Below, one piece after another: positions 43,159 to 51,211 of a DNA stretch of 60,445 bases. Origin of the DNA: Anaerolineae bacterium (GTDB taxonomy: Bacteria; Chloroflexota; Anaerolineae; Promineifilales; Promineifilaceae); assembly GCA_030425205.1 (NCBI GenBank), contig JAUIAP010000039.1, forward strand, positions 1 to 60,445. Direction: 5' to 3'. Position 1 is the stretch's first letter. Each line of letters begins with the position of its first letter. Both the position numbers and the translations under genes were made by a program. The notes under the pieces were generated by a model, which was not told where the DNA came from, searched no databases, and saw only the letters and a list, made by a program, of their open reading frames with translations.

Positions 43159-44778
43159 CTACTGTTCGATTTCGAGCAGTTTGGAGTCTGAATCCCATGT
43201 AAATGTAACGTCACCATCAGCTTCAACTGTAAAGGCGATGTTTTCACCATCAGGCGCACCGTCAAGACCGTAATTGTCTGTCCAGCCGCCATCAAGTGCA
43301 ACTTTGCCTTCGTAGTCACCCGCTGGCAAATTGAAAGTCGCGCTGTAGGTGCCATCGCCGTTGTCGGCCAGTTGGGTTGTGGCACATGCAGGGTCCCAAT
43401 CACCATCACAGCCGGCCGCTGCTTGGAATGAGCCAACGGCAACGACTGCACCTTCCATCGATCCGCCGATCAAATCACGGATTTGTGCGCCAGCATTGGT
43501 CAGCGCGTCTGTCGCCGATTGCTCGCCATTGATTATGAGCGCAAACGCATCACCCCAGCTGCCCCAAATCGAACCCATTTCCGGAATCGCGGGCATCGGC
43601 AATGCGCCTTCGGCAACGTCACCAAATACGGCCAAATCTGCATCGGCGTTTGGCGTTGCCAAGAATGCGGATGGACGATTGGTCAAGTCGGTAAATTGTT
43701 GCATGACGCTATCCGTCGCAAAGAACTCGGTCAAGACGGTTTGGGCCAAAAGAACATTGTCGCTCAATGCGTTGACTGACCAACCCTGCACGCCCAAGAA
43801 TGGTTCACCTTGTTGGGTTCCCATTGGGAAATCGGTGACGACGTAGTTCACGCCAGACTCACGGATGCGATCTAACGCCCATGGGCCCGCCATCAAGAAG
43901 GGGATTTCGCCTGTTTCAAATTGCAGATGCGCGGTATCCCAATCGGTGCTATCGCTGATGAGGCCGGCCTCGATATTCGCTTGCACAAAGTCACCAGCGG
44001 CGATCATGCCTGCGCTGTCAATGCCAACATCACTGGGATTATATCCGCTACCGTCATTGCCAAAGACATAACCACCAAAGGCTGTGTCAAGTGGGAATGC
44101 GTCATACGTGGTGCCTGTCAAGGCGATTGCGTAGGTTGCATCGCCAGCATCGACTAAGGTTCGGCCGATTTCCATCGCCTCTTCCCATGTGGCTGGTGCT
44201 GCTTCAACCAGGTCTGCATTGTAAAAGAATGCGAGATTTTCAGTCGCATAAGGCAACCCAACCAGCTCACCGTTGTAGGTAAATGCGTCGAGTGCCTCCT
44301 GCGAGAATTCACCTTCACGTCCTGCAAGGTCAATCGTCGCCAACAGTCCGCTATCATAGTAGCCGCCAATACGATCGTGCGCGAGCAAGATGATGTCTGG
44401 CCCTTCGCCCGCCGCTGCGGCAACAGGGAATTGGTCATAACGGTCGGTGACATTTTCAACAATCAGGCCGATGCCATATTCGTTTTGGAAATCAACTTTG
44501 ATTTCGTTGACGACAGGTGACAGCAGTTCATCTGCCCAGACGACCAAGTTGGTATCAAACTCCGTCATCGCCTCTTCGGTAACGGGTTCATCCACCACCT
44601 CTTCTTCGACAACAGGTTCCGCAGTCGGTTCTTCCGCAACCTCTTCTTCTTCAACTTCGACTGGCGCAACCGTTGGGGTCGGATCATCGGCGGGTGCGAC
44701 TTCTTCTTCGGGGCTGCCACATGCGACGAGCAGTGCGGCGAATATGATAAGTAGTAAGCTAAGTGTGAACTTTTTCAA
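43159..44778 (-). CDS. malE: Maltodextrin-binding lipoprotein MalE with C-terminal X25-like module
   Basis: 539 residues. Lipobox ALLVACGS is followed by an acidic Glu-Val-Pro-rich linker (about 22-70). The solute-binding domain (about 72-440) shows MalE features: LVVWADELLSPVVNEIKVDF, GEGPDIILLAHDRIGGY, EGELVGLPYATENLAFFYN-like text, and ETGEIPFLMAGPWALD. After it comes an extra module (about 450-539: SFQAAAGCDGDWDPACATTQ, LPAGDYEGKVALDGGW) matching the X25 modules of the amylopullulanase in this window. That fusion should add starch affinity to the importer's receptor. First gene of malE-malF-malG. Confidence 0.92.
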   Translation of the reverse strand: MKKFTLSLLLIIFAALLVACGSPEEEVAPADDPTPTVAPVEVEEEEVAEEPTAEPVVEEEVVDEPVTEEAMTEFDTNLVVWADELLSPVVNEIKVDFQNEYGIGLIVENVTDRYDQFPVAAAAGEGPDIILLAHDRIGGYYDSGLLATIDLAGREGEFSQEALDAFTYNGELVGLPYATENLAFFYNADLVEAAPATWEEAMEIGRTLVDAGDATYAIALTGTTYDAFPLDTAFGGYVFGNDGSGYNPSDVGIDSAGMIAAGDFVQANIEAGLISDSTDWDTAHLQFETGEIPFLMAGPWALDRIRESGVNYVVTDFPMGTQQGEPFLGVQGWSVNALSDNVLLAQTVLTEFFATDSVMQQFTDLTNRPSAFLATPNADADLAVFGDVAEGALPMPAIPEMGSIWGSWGDAFALIINGEQSATDALTNAGAQIRDLIGGSMEGAVVAVGSFQAAAGCDGDWDPACATTQLADNGDGTYSATFNLPAGDYEGKVALDGGWTDNYGLDGAPDGENIAFTVEADGDVTFTWDSDSKLLEIEQ

Positions 44779-45106
44779 TTTTCTTCTCCAAGATAATTTA
44801 GCGTTTCAAGCTGTCTGTCTATTCCAGACAACTCATAGCTTCTACTCTACAACCAAAAGTCGGTGGCAAGTGCACAAAAACTACACGTCCGCTTTTCGTC
44901 GCTAGATTTGGGAGCAATTGGCGCAGCAACCGTTTGTGGTGCAGAGTTGGTGTTATGGGGCGTTTCTGGGGATATATGAGTACTCCCCTCATAATCGGCA
45001 CAGCGTTCAAAAGTAGGGTATCCTACAGGTCACTTTTCATGCTCTCCCCCAAATAATCCTTTAACCGAAAATTTGAATAGAGCCTTAGTTTTGGAGATAG
45101 TTTACT
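44779..45106. other. Divergent intergenic region between malE and the RRM gene
   Basis: 328 bases. On the malE side there is a palindrome TGTCT-N5-AGACA (around 44815-44829) that could be an operator for a LacI-type regulator, but it matches no known MalR box closely. On the RRM side TATGAG/CTCATA (about 44974-44992) forms a small hairpin and TATCCT near 45018 is a possible -10. I see no gene here. Confidence 0.35.
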
Positions 45107-45442
45107 TTGACGAAGAAAATTTACGTCGGAAATTTGTCCTTTCAAGCCACAGAGCAGCAGGTTACAGACCTTTTTAGTGAATTTGGCAATGTCGAATCGA
45201 TTGCAATGATCAACGACCGCGATAGCGGCCGTTTTCGCGGATTCTGCTTTGTAGAAATGGAAGACGCAGCTGCATTGAAGGCAATTGGCGCACTTGACGG
45301 GCAATCCGTTGATGACCGCGAATTGCGTGTTAATGAAGCACGCCCCCGTGAAGATCGCGGTGGCAACCGTGGTGGCGGCGGTGGCAATCGTCGCAACGGC
45401 GGTGGTGGCTATGGCGGCGGCGGTAACAACAGCCGCTGGTAA
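45107..45442 (+). CDS. Glycine-rich RRM RNA-binding protein
   Basis: 111 residues. Residues 1-80 form one RNA recognition motif with RNP2 KIYVGNLSF and RNP1 FRGFCFVEM; residues 83-111 are an Arg-Gly-Gly-rich tail (GGGGGNRRNGGGGYGGGG) that can bind RNA and promote condensation. Such short RRM proteins of cyanobacteria and Chloroflexi are often cold-induced RNA chaperones. The start is TTG (45107), with GGAG 10 bases upstream. A strong terminator follows, so the transcript is monocistronic. Cold induction is inferred from the family. Confidence 0.9.
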   Translation: MTKKIYVGNLSFQATEQQVTDLFSEFGNVESIAMINDRDSGRFRGFCFVEMEDAAALKAIGALDGQSVDDRELRVNEARPREDRGGNRGGGGGNRRNGGGGYGGGGNNSRW

Positions 45443-45448
45443 CAGCTA

Positions 45449-45467
45449 AATGACCGATTCGGTCATT
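45449..45467. other. Short perfect palindrome after the RRM gene
   Basis: AATGACCGA and TCGGTCATT flank a single T. The loop is too small for a stable RNA hairpin, so it may be a protein-binding site, or simply part of the 3' end before the terminator. Confidence 0.4.
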
Positions 45468-45484
45468 CAATAATAAAATTTAGT

Positions 45485-45523
45485 AAGACCGTCTTCAAAA
45501 TTCGTGAAGGCGGTCTTTTTTTA
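45485..45523 (+). terminator. Intrinsic terminator of the RRM gene
   Basis: AAGACCG-T-CTTC pairs with GAAG-G-CGGTCTT (45485-45517) across a 9-base loop and is followed by a run of seven or more T. It also serves the convergent restriction endonuclease gene, whose stop codon abuts the T-run. Confidence 0.9.
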
Positions 45524-46144
45524 TTGTTTGGGGATTTTATCGGCTGAAATCACCAAACTCGCGCTTACAATTTCAATCGGTTTCGGCCGAATCAAGAGAA
45601 ATCGCTTCAACCCGTCGATCAACTCATCCATCGCTGGCTCCGTCGCAATCACCACCGAATCTAAGCCCATCAAGTCACCTGTCACCAGCTTCTGCGCGAT
45701 GCTGTGTCCTTCCTTCACATCCAGCGTCACCAAATGACTCTGCGCCCGTCGATGGACATATTTCAGCGCAACCGCTTCAAGGTCAGCTTGCTTATAACGC
45801 TCACGCAAACTCGTTTTTGCGCTGATGCTAATCGGGCCAATGTCTTGCGCATACATCAAAAGATCGTAATTGACATTGGGAACAAAGGCGACTTGGGCCT
45901 GACGAAAAAATGGCAACAGCCCCTCGCGGATAAAAACAGCCGATAGAATATATTCAAAGATCGTCCCGTTGATCGAGTTATTACTTCTGTAGCTCTCCTG
46001 ATAGCGTTGCCAACAGTTTTGTATAATCTGTGAGGCAGACATTGCTGCAAATTCGGCCGAAAATATGTCGGGAACCAGCGTTTCAAAGATGCGGGATGAC
46101 TTGTTTTGAGCATGTGCAACCCCAAAATCGACGAGATAACTCAT
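45521..46144 (-). CDS. Putative type II restriction endonuclease
   Basis: 207 residues. It overlaps the C5 methyltransferase gene by 4 bases (ATGA), the classical arrangement of a type II restriction-modification pair. A PD-(D/E)XK-like catalytic core is suggested by NGTIFEYILS (conserved Glu), VNYDLLMY (Asp) and ISISAKTSLRERYKQADLEA (S-x-K in place of E-x-K). I cannot name the recognition sequence. The gene itself contains two copies of the TCGGCCGA palindrome (45593 and 46053), so it has probably been resident in this genome for long. It is convergent with the RRM gene and shares its terminator. Confidence 0.72.
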   Translation of the reverse strand: MSYLVDFGVAHAQNKSSRIFETLVPDIFSAEFAAMSASQIIQNCWQRYQESYRSNNSINGTIFEYILSAVFIREGLLPFFRQAQVAFVPNVNYDLLMYAQDIGPISISAKTSLRERYKQADLEAVALKYVHRRAQSHLVTLDVKEGHSIAQKLVTGDLMGLDSVVIATEPAMDELIDGLKRFLLIRPKPIEIVSASLVISADKIPKQ

Positions 46145-47334
46145 AAGTTCAACTTTTTTAGCAGGGCTTGTCCCGTTGCGTGAATGGCGGGTACGGCAAC
46201 AGAATTACCAAACTGCTTATATGCTTGTGCGTCCGAAACGATGATCCGAAATTTGTCTGGGAATCCTTGTAATCGCGCCCACTCACGCGGGGTCATTTTG
46301 CGAATCCCCTCGCGGTTCACAACCCCTTTTATCCGTGTCACGGGCGTGTAATCGGTTAAGCGATGATCATAAACAAGATTACGTTCTTTCCCCATTCCAC
46401 CAACCACAATCGCATTGGCAACCGCGTCATCGGTGACAATCTCAAAGCCAAACCCGTTCCCCTTACGTTCATGTCGCGCTCGGTGTCTGCGCAACGTTTC
46501 TAGATAGCGTGTGGACAGATAGTATTTGGTCGAAACTGGACTTTCTTCCTTTACAGTGGCAAATGATACGGACTGGTTAGTTGGCTGCGGATACTCAAAC
46601 TCAGTTACCCCTAAATCTTTGCGGAAACCAACGATGAAAATACGCTCTCGATTTTGTGGCACACCAAAATCTTTCGCATTCATAATTTGCGGCTCAGGCA
46701 CAAAATAGTCGAGTTCATCACGTAACGTCTCCAAAATTACCTCGAGCGTCTTGCCGCGATCATGACTGCGTAACCCTTTGACATTCTCAAGAAAGAATGC
46801 TTGCGGCCGTTTGTCATGCAGAATTCGAGCGATGTGAAAGAAGAGTGTGCCGCGAGTGTCGTCAAATCCTTGTCGTCGACCGGCAATTGAAAATGCTTGA
46901 CAAGGAAAGCCCGCTAGCAAAATGTCATGTTGGGGGATTTGGTTTGTCTCGATATTGGTGATGTCTCCAAATGGGACTTCGCCAAAATTTGCCTCATAGG
47001 TTTTTTGGGCAAACGAATCAATCTCGGAAGAAAAAACACACTTGCCCTGCATTGCTTGAAAAGCAATGCGGAAACCGCCAATCCCTGCAAACAGATCAAT
47101 AAAGGTGAATTGCGGGTTGTTTGGTGGTGGAAACGGAACATCCCAGTTAATAGGGAAATTAAGCTGCTGACCGCGTGCGTTTTCAATAATGTATTGTTCG
47201 GTTGGTTCCCGAAAACAGCTTGCGCTTTCGTCTGGAAAGTTGTGTAGATAGTGCGTCAGATTGGCAAGTTCGTCCCCGTCCTGTCCATTCAGTTTGATGT
47301 CAAATTGTGTTTTAAGCTCACTATAGCGAATCAC
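46141..47334 (-). CDS. DNA (cytosine-5) methyltransferase of a type II R-M system
   Basis: 397 residues. Motif I (SAM binding) FIDLFAGIGGFRIAF begins at about residue 77, preceded by an unusual 75-residue extension. Catalytic Cys motif IV is GFPCQAFSIAG (about 160). ENVKGL is motif VI, QNRERIFIVGF motif VIII, and the target-recognition region is about 250-335 (STRYLETLRRHRARH, GNGFGFEIV). GNSVAVPAI is motif X. It methylates cytosine in a short duplex site to protect the host from the downstream nuclease. The target is not readable from sequence alone. No clear ribosome binding site is seen, and the two-gene unit has no obvious controller protein. Confidence 0.93.
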   Translation of the reverse strand: MIRYSELKTQFDIKLNGQDGDELANLTHYLHNFPDESASCFREPTEQYIIENARGQQLNFPINWDVPFPPPNNPQFTFIDLFAGIGGFRIAFQAMQGKCVFSSEIDSFAQKTYEANFGEVPFGDITNIETNQIPQHDILLAGFPCQAFSIAGRRQGFDDTRGTLFFHIARILHDKRPQAFFLENVKGLRSHDRGKTLEVILETLRDELDYFVPEPQIMNAKDFGVPQNRERIFIVGFRKDLGVTEFEYPQPTNQSVSFATVKEESPVSTKYYLSTRYLETLRRHRARHERKGNGFGFEIVTDDAVANAIVVGGMGKERNLVYDHRLTDYTPVTRIKGVVNREGIRKMTPREWARLQGFPDKFRIIVSDAQAYKQFGNSVAVPAIHATGQALLKKLNL

Positions 47335-47456
47335 GCTTCATTCCCCACATTAGCTTGTTGCAGTCTCGTTCGCATACCACCTACTTTAACATATCTGACG
47401 ACTAATTGAAACAAACGCTCTACTTTTCCGTGGATGTGATTATTTTAGGATATTTT

Positions 47457-47560
47457 CCATCTCGGTTAAGTATGTTTCGAGAATGTCACTCCGTGACCCT
47501 GTGGTATGGATATCCAGCACGACCCACAAGAAGAATGGTCTTCTGCCTACGCGGGAATGA
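47457..47560. repeat. Degenerate repeat element (family B copy) before the thioesterase
   Basis: CCATCTCGGTTAAGTATG and, about 70 bases on, AAGAATGGTCTTCTGCC followed by TACGCGGGAATGATC parallel the segment at 40359-40440. The surrounding 311-base gap between the methyltransferase and the thioesterase holds no other feature I can support. Confidence 0.5.
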
Positions 47561-47645
47561 TCATTTCAACACATATAGAGCACATCCATTGTTTCATGTA
47601 TGTTATGCAAGCATGATCGAATGGCGGTTTGGTATAATCGCCCGC

Positions 47646-48101
47646 ATGAAAGATGCGATTCAAGATTTGTACCCAGAGGCGACAGCCCAATGTTATGGAT
47701 GTGGACGGTTGAATGAGCATGGCTTGCAGATCAAGAGCTATGTAGAAGGGGATGAGTATGTGTGCGTTTTTCGGCCGAAACCATACCACACAGCCATTGA
47801 AGGTTTTGTCTATGGTGGTCTGATCGCCTCGTTGATCGACTGCCATAGTACGGGGTCGGCCGCGTCCGCCATCGCCCAAGATCGTGGTGAGACACTGCCC
47901 GTCCGCACCGTCACAGCCAGCCTGCACGTCGATTATCTCGCACCGACACCGATTGACGGTGAGCTAATCGTGCGAGCGCGGGCGATTGAGGTTAAGGGAC
48001 GTAAAGCTGTGATTGAGTCCAGTTTGTTTGCGGGGGGGCAAGAGACTGCACGCGGTCGCGTTGTAGCGGTAGCCGTTCCCGACGATTTCGGATTGAAATA
48101 A
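47646..48101 (+). CDS. Hotdog-fold thioesterase (PaaI family)
   Basis: 151 residues from ATG 47646; an upstream extension of the frame runs through the repeat and lacks similarity. It has a CYGCGRLNEHGLQIKS N-terminus and the hotdog core HTAIEGFVYGGLIASLIDCHSTG, in which the helix start G-G..A..D is the PaaI-like active-site segment, then VTASLHVDYLAPTPIDG. It hydrolyses an acyl-CoA or aryl-CoA thioester in the cytoplasm. The stop overlaps the tatD start (TAATG), so it heads a run of six overlapping genes. The substrate is unknown. Confidence 0.88.
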   Translation: MKDAIQDLYPEATAQCYGCGRLNEHGLQIKSYVEGDEYVCVFRPKPYHTAIEGFVYGGLIASLIDCHSTGSAASAIAQDRGETLPVRTVTASLHVDYLAPTPIDGELIVRARAIEVKGRKAVIESSLFAGGQETARGRVVAVAVPDDFGLK

Positions 48102-48877
48102 TGTTGCTCATCGATACCCATTGCCATCTTGATTTTCACCAATTTAATGATGACCGCGCCGCCGTGATTGAGCGTGCGCGTGAGGCTGGCGTCACGCGCA
48201 TGATTATCCCTGCCGTTGACTTGCACAACTGCCACGATGTCATTCGCGTCGCGGAGCAGTTTGAGGGAGTCTATTGCGCCGTCGGTGTGCACCCCAACTC
48301 GACAGCGGGCTGGGAGAGTCGTGACATAGACGAGTTGCGTGGCTTTGCCGACCATCCAAAAGTTGTCTCGATTGGTGAGATCGGGCTCGATTATCATTGG
48401 GACAAATCACCAAAGGAGATGCAGTTCAAGGCCTTTATCGACCAGATGCAATTGGCACATGAGCTTGACTTGCCGATTATCATTCACAATCGGGAGGCGA
48501 GCTTAGACGTGATCCGCTTGCTGTCCGAGTCCCCGCTGGTCGGCAAGTGGAATGCGGGCGTGATGCACAGCTTTTCTGCACCGCGCCCGATCGCACGACA
48601 GGCGTTAGACTTAGGCTTTCATCTTGGTTTTACAGGGCCGTTGACGTTCAAAAAGGCGCAGGCGTTGCGCGATATTTCGGCCGATATTCCCCTCGACCGC
48701 ATTCTGCTCGAAACAGATGCCCCCTTCCTCACGCCCGAACCAAAGCGGGGCAAGCGCAACGAGCCAAGCTATGTGCCACACATTGCGGCAAAGTTGGCAG
48801 ACGTGCGCGGGATTTCAGTCGAGGATGTGGCCACGGCAACGACGGCCAACGCGGTGCGTCTGTTTGGGCTGACATAG
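48101..48877 (+). CDS. tatD: TatD-family metal-dependent deoxyribonuclease
   Basis: 258 residues, the standard length. The TIM-barrel metallohydrolase has its metal ligands in DTHCHLDF (HxH, residues 6-8), GEIGLDYHW (Glu near 93), PIIIHNREA (His near 128), VMHSFSA (His near 155) and LLETDAPFLTP (Asp near 205). TatD enzymes remove 3' ends of damaged DNA or act as D-aminoacyl hydrolases. It is cytoplasmic. The stop is two bases before the next gene's start, and the start overlaps the thioesterase stop, so it is embedded in the operon. Confidence 0.95.
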   Translation: MLLIDTHCHLDFHQFNDDRAAVIERAREAGVTRMIIPAVDLHNCHDVIRVAEQFEGVYCAVGVHPNSTAGWESRDIDELRGFADHPKVVSIGEIGLDYHWDKSPKEMQFKAFIDQMQLAHELDLPIIIHNREASLDVIRLLSESPLVGKWNAGVMHSFSAPRPIARQALDLGFHLGFTGPLTFKKAQALRDISADIPLDRILLETDAPFLTPEPKRGKRNEPSYVPHIAAKLADVRGISVEDVATATTANAVRLFGLT

Positions 48878-48879
48878 CG

Positions 48880-49812
48880 ATGCAACTCTCGATAATTATC
48901 GTTTCGTGGAATGTATGTGAGTTGTTGCGCGCCTGTCTACAGTCAATCTATGCAAATGCGGGTGGGCTGGATGTGCAGGTGATTGTGGTGGACAGTGCCA
49001 GTGCGGATGAGACGGTGGCGATGATTTCGGCCGAATTTCCCCAAACCATCCTCCTCCCCCAACCGCTCAACGTTGGCTTCCCACGCGGCAACAACATTGG
49101 TCTTGCCCACGCGACAGGCGACTACATCCTCTACCTCAATCCCGACACAGAAATCATCGGCGACGCACTTCAGACGATGGTTGCACATATGCAGGTCCAT
49201 CCCAAAATCGGCATGCTCGGCCCTGAACTCTTAAACACAGATGGCTCCCACCAATCTTCGCGTCGCCGCTTCCCCACACTTGCCACTGCAATCTTTGAAA
49301 GCACGTGGCTACAATCCTATGCGCCGCGCAACCTACTTTCGCACTACTACGTTGAGGATGTTCGGGACGATCAAGTGGCGTCCGTCGATTGGGTCAGCGG
49401 CGCGGCGATGCTGACACGGCGTGCTGTCATCGAGCAGGTCGGCGGCATGGATGTCGGCTACTTTATGTACTCCGAAGAACTCGACTACTGTCGTCGTATC
49501 AAAGATGTGGGCTGGGAAGTTGTCTATTTACCGACTGCTAAAATCACGCATCACCATGGCAAGAGCAGTGAGCAGGCCGTCACCCACCGACACATCAACT
49601 TTAATCGGGCGAAGCTGCGTTATTTTCGTAAATTTGAGGGACGTGTTGCATATTACCTATTGCGAGGCGTGCTTTTGTCAGGATTTGTGGGGCAGATTTT
49701 TGTCGAGGGGATCAAGTATCTTTTAGGGCATCGGCGCGAATTGCGTCGTCAACGGATTCATGCATATATAACAGTGCTCCAAAACGGCTTGGACGCTGCG
49801 GGCTACAACTGA
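48880..49812 (+). CDS. Family 2 glycosyltransferase (rhamnosyltransferase-like)
   Basis: 310 residues. It starts MQLSIIIVSWNVCELLRACL, the GT-A entry. Sugar-nucleotide binding is seen in VVDSASADETV, DYILYLNPDTEII (the DXD-like motif with NPD) and DWVSGAAMLTRRAVIEQVGGMD, then EELDYCRRIKDVGW, the ED-W-type catalytic base. It is similar to the WcaA/RfbF group of cytoplasmic GT2 enzymes that add rhamnose or similar sugars to surface polysaccharide. A hydrophobic-aromatic C-terminus (YYLLRGVLLSGFVGQIF) probably rests on the membrane. The next gene starts at its stop codon (TGATG). Confidence 0.92.
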   Translation: MQLSIIIVSWNVCELLRACLQSIYANAGGLDVQVIVVDSASADETVAMISAEFPQTILLPQPLNVGFPRGNNIGLAHATGDYILYLNPDTEIIGDALQTMVAHMQVHPKIGMLGPELLNTDGSHQSSRRRFPTLATAIFESTWLQSYAPRNLLSHYYVEDVRDDQVASVDWVSGAAMLTRRAVIEQVGGMDVGYFMYSEELDYCRRIKDVGWEVVYLPTAKITHHHGKSSEQAVTHRHINFNRAKLRYFRKFEGRVAYYLLRGVLLSGFVGQIFVEGIKYLLGHRRELRRQRIHAYITVLQNGLDAAGYN

Positions 49813-50015
49813 TGTTACAACTCTGGGAATATCAAATTATCGAACAGGCACGTGGAATTAAACCTGTATCACTCAGCGATCGTTGGTCAAACTGGGAACC
49901 TGAGATTGACTATGATGCACTTGGGCAAAAGGGGTGGGAACTTGTCTCAGTTGTACCCATCGCGGACTCATCAGCAACAAAAAAACTGCGTCACTATTTC
50001 AAAAGAATGGTATGA
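49812..50015 (+). CDS. Small DUF4177-like protein
   Basis: 67 residues. It has the DUF4177 signature: an N-terminal LWEYQIIEQ strand, then DYDALGQKGWELVSVVP and a C-terminal strand HYFKRMV. Proteins of this family are small alpha-beta domains of unknown function. Its start overlaps the GT2 stop and its stop overlaps the GT4 start (ATGA), so it is certainly part of the operon. Confidence 0.8.
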   Translation: MLQLWEYQIIEQARGIKPVSLSDRWSNWEPEIDYDALGQKGWELVSVVPIADSSATKKLRHYFKRMV

Positions 50016-51211
50016 AGCCTCTCAAAATTGGCTTGGTTACAGGTGAATTCCCGCCAATGGAGGGGGGGGTTGGCGCGTTTACGCAGGAGTTGGGGAAGGA
50101 ACTCGCAGCGTTGGGACATGAAATTTTCGTCATCTCAAGCCGAGAATCTCGACCACTCAACCTCGATCTCAAGCCACGCCAACTCAACGAGCCTATCGAC
50201 ATCGGCTGGGGCCAACTGCTCGCGCGCGGTCGCAAATGGGGGCGCAAGGATTATCACATGATCGCGGATATGGCGGTGCGCCATGAGCTTGATGTCGTCA
50301 ATATCCAGTATCAGGCAGCCGCATACAACATGCGGAGCCCGTTTATCAACTTACTGCCCTGGCGTTTGCGCGGCATCACAAAATCAGTGGTCACATTTCA
50401 TGATTTGCGGATTCCCTATCTCTTTCCCAAAGCGGGCAAGCTTCGCGAATCGGCCGTTAATTTCATGGCAAAACAGGCCGATGGCGTCATCACGACGAAC
50501 GTTCAGGACACTCGGCAATTGACCACCCGCAACTTGCAACATCTCCAAGAGATCCCCATCGGCAGCAACGTTGCCGTGCAACCAGTTTCGACCGCGCAAC
50601 GGCTAGGGGTTCGTACTGCGCTAGAGCTATCGCCTGATGACAAGCTAATTGGCTATTTCGGATTCCTCAATCCAAGCAAGGGCGCAGATACGCTGATAGA
50701 CGCACTTGCGCAACTGCCAGAAAACTATCACGTCGACTTTATTGGCGGTCAAACTGGTGCCAGCGATCCACAAAACAACAGTGCATTTCTCCAAGAACTC
50801 CACCAGCAACTTACCTCCCACAACTTGCAGCGGCGCGTGCACTGGACAGGTTTTCTCGATGATGCGGCTGTGTCAGCCCATTTTGCCGCGTGCGATCTGG
50901 TCGCATTGCCATACAAGGATGGGGTCAGTTTGCGGCGGGGGACATTGATGGCGGCGTTGGCGCATGGATGTGCGGTGGTGACAACGACGGCGGGTTCAGA
51001 AAATGATAACCAGTTTCGGGATGGTGAAAACTGTGTTTTAGTTGGGGCGGAAGATGCTGCGGGGTTGGCGACGGGCATCTTGCGTGCAACAGGTGATGAG
51101 ACGTTGCGGGCGAAAATCGGCCGAAATGCCGCCCTACTCTCCCAACAGTTCACGTGGGACAAGATTGCGGCGCAAACGGCTAACTTCTACGAACAGGTGC
51201 TACGTGCGTAA
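50012..51211 (+). CDS. Family 4 glycosyltransferase
   Basis: 399 residues from ATG 50012. GT-B fold: the N-terminal domain begins LKIGLVTGEFPPMEGGVGAF, and the C-terminal nucleotide-sugar domain contains LIGYFGFLNPSKGADTLIDA, HWTGFLDDAAVSAHFAACDL and LPYKDGVSLRRGTLMAALAHG, in which the E-x7-E-type clasp is partly replaced by D-x6-R. Donor and acceptor cannot be told. Cytoplasmic or membrane-peripheral, it acts with the neighbouring GT2 on a surface glycan. The stop overlaps the start of the trmH-like gene by 8 bases. Confidence 0.92.
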   Translation: MKPLKIGLVTGEFPPMEGGVGAFTQELGKELAALGHEIFVISSRESRPLNLDLKPRQLNEPIDIGWGQLLARGRKWGRKDYHMIADMAVRHELDVVNIQYQAAAYNMRSPFINLLPWRLRGITKSVVTFHDLRIPYLFPKAGKLRESAVNFMAKQADGVITTNVQDTRQLTTRNLQHLQEIPIGSNVAVQPVSTAQRLGVRTALELSPDDKLIGYFGFLNPSKGADTLIDALAQLPENYHVDFIGGQTGASDPQNNSAFLQELHQQLTSHNLQRRVHWTGFLDDAAVSAHFAACDLVALPYKDGVSLRRGTLMAALAHGCAVVTTTAGSENDNQFRDGENCVLVGAEDAAGLATGILRATGDETLRAKIGRNAALLSQQFTWDKIAAQTANFYEQVLRA

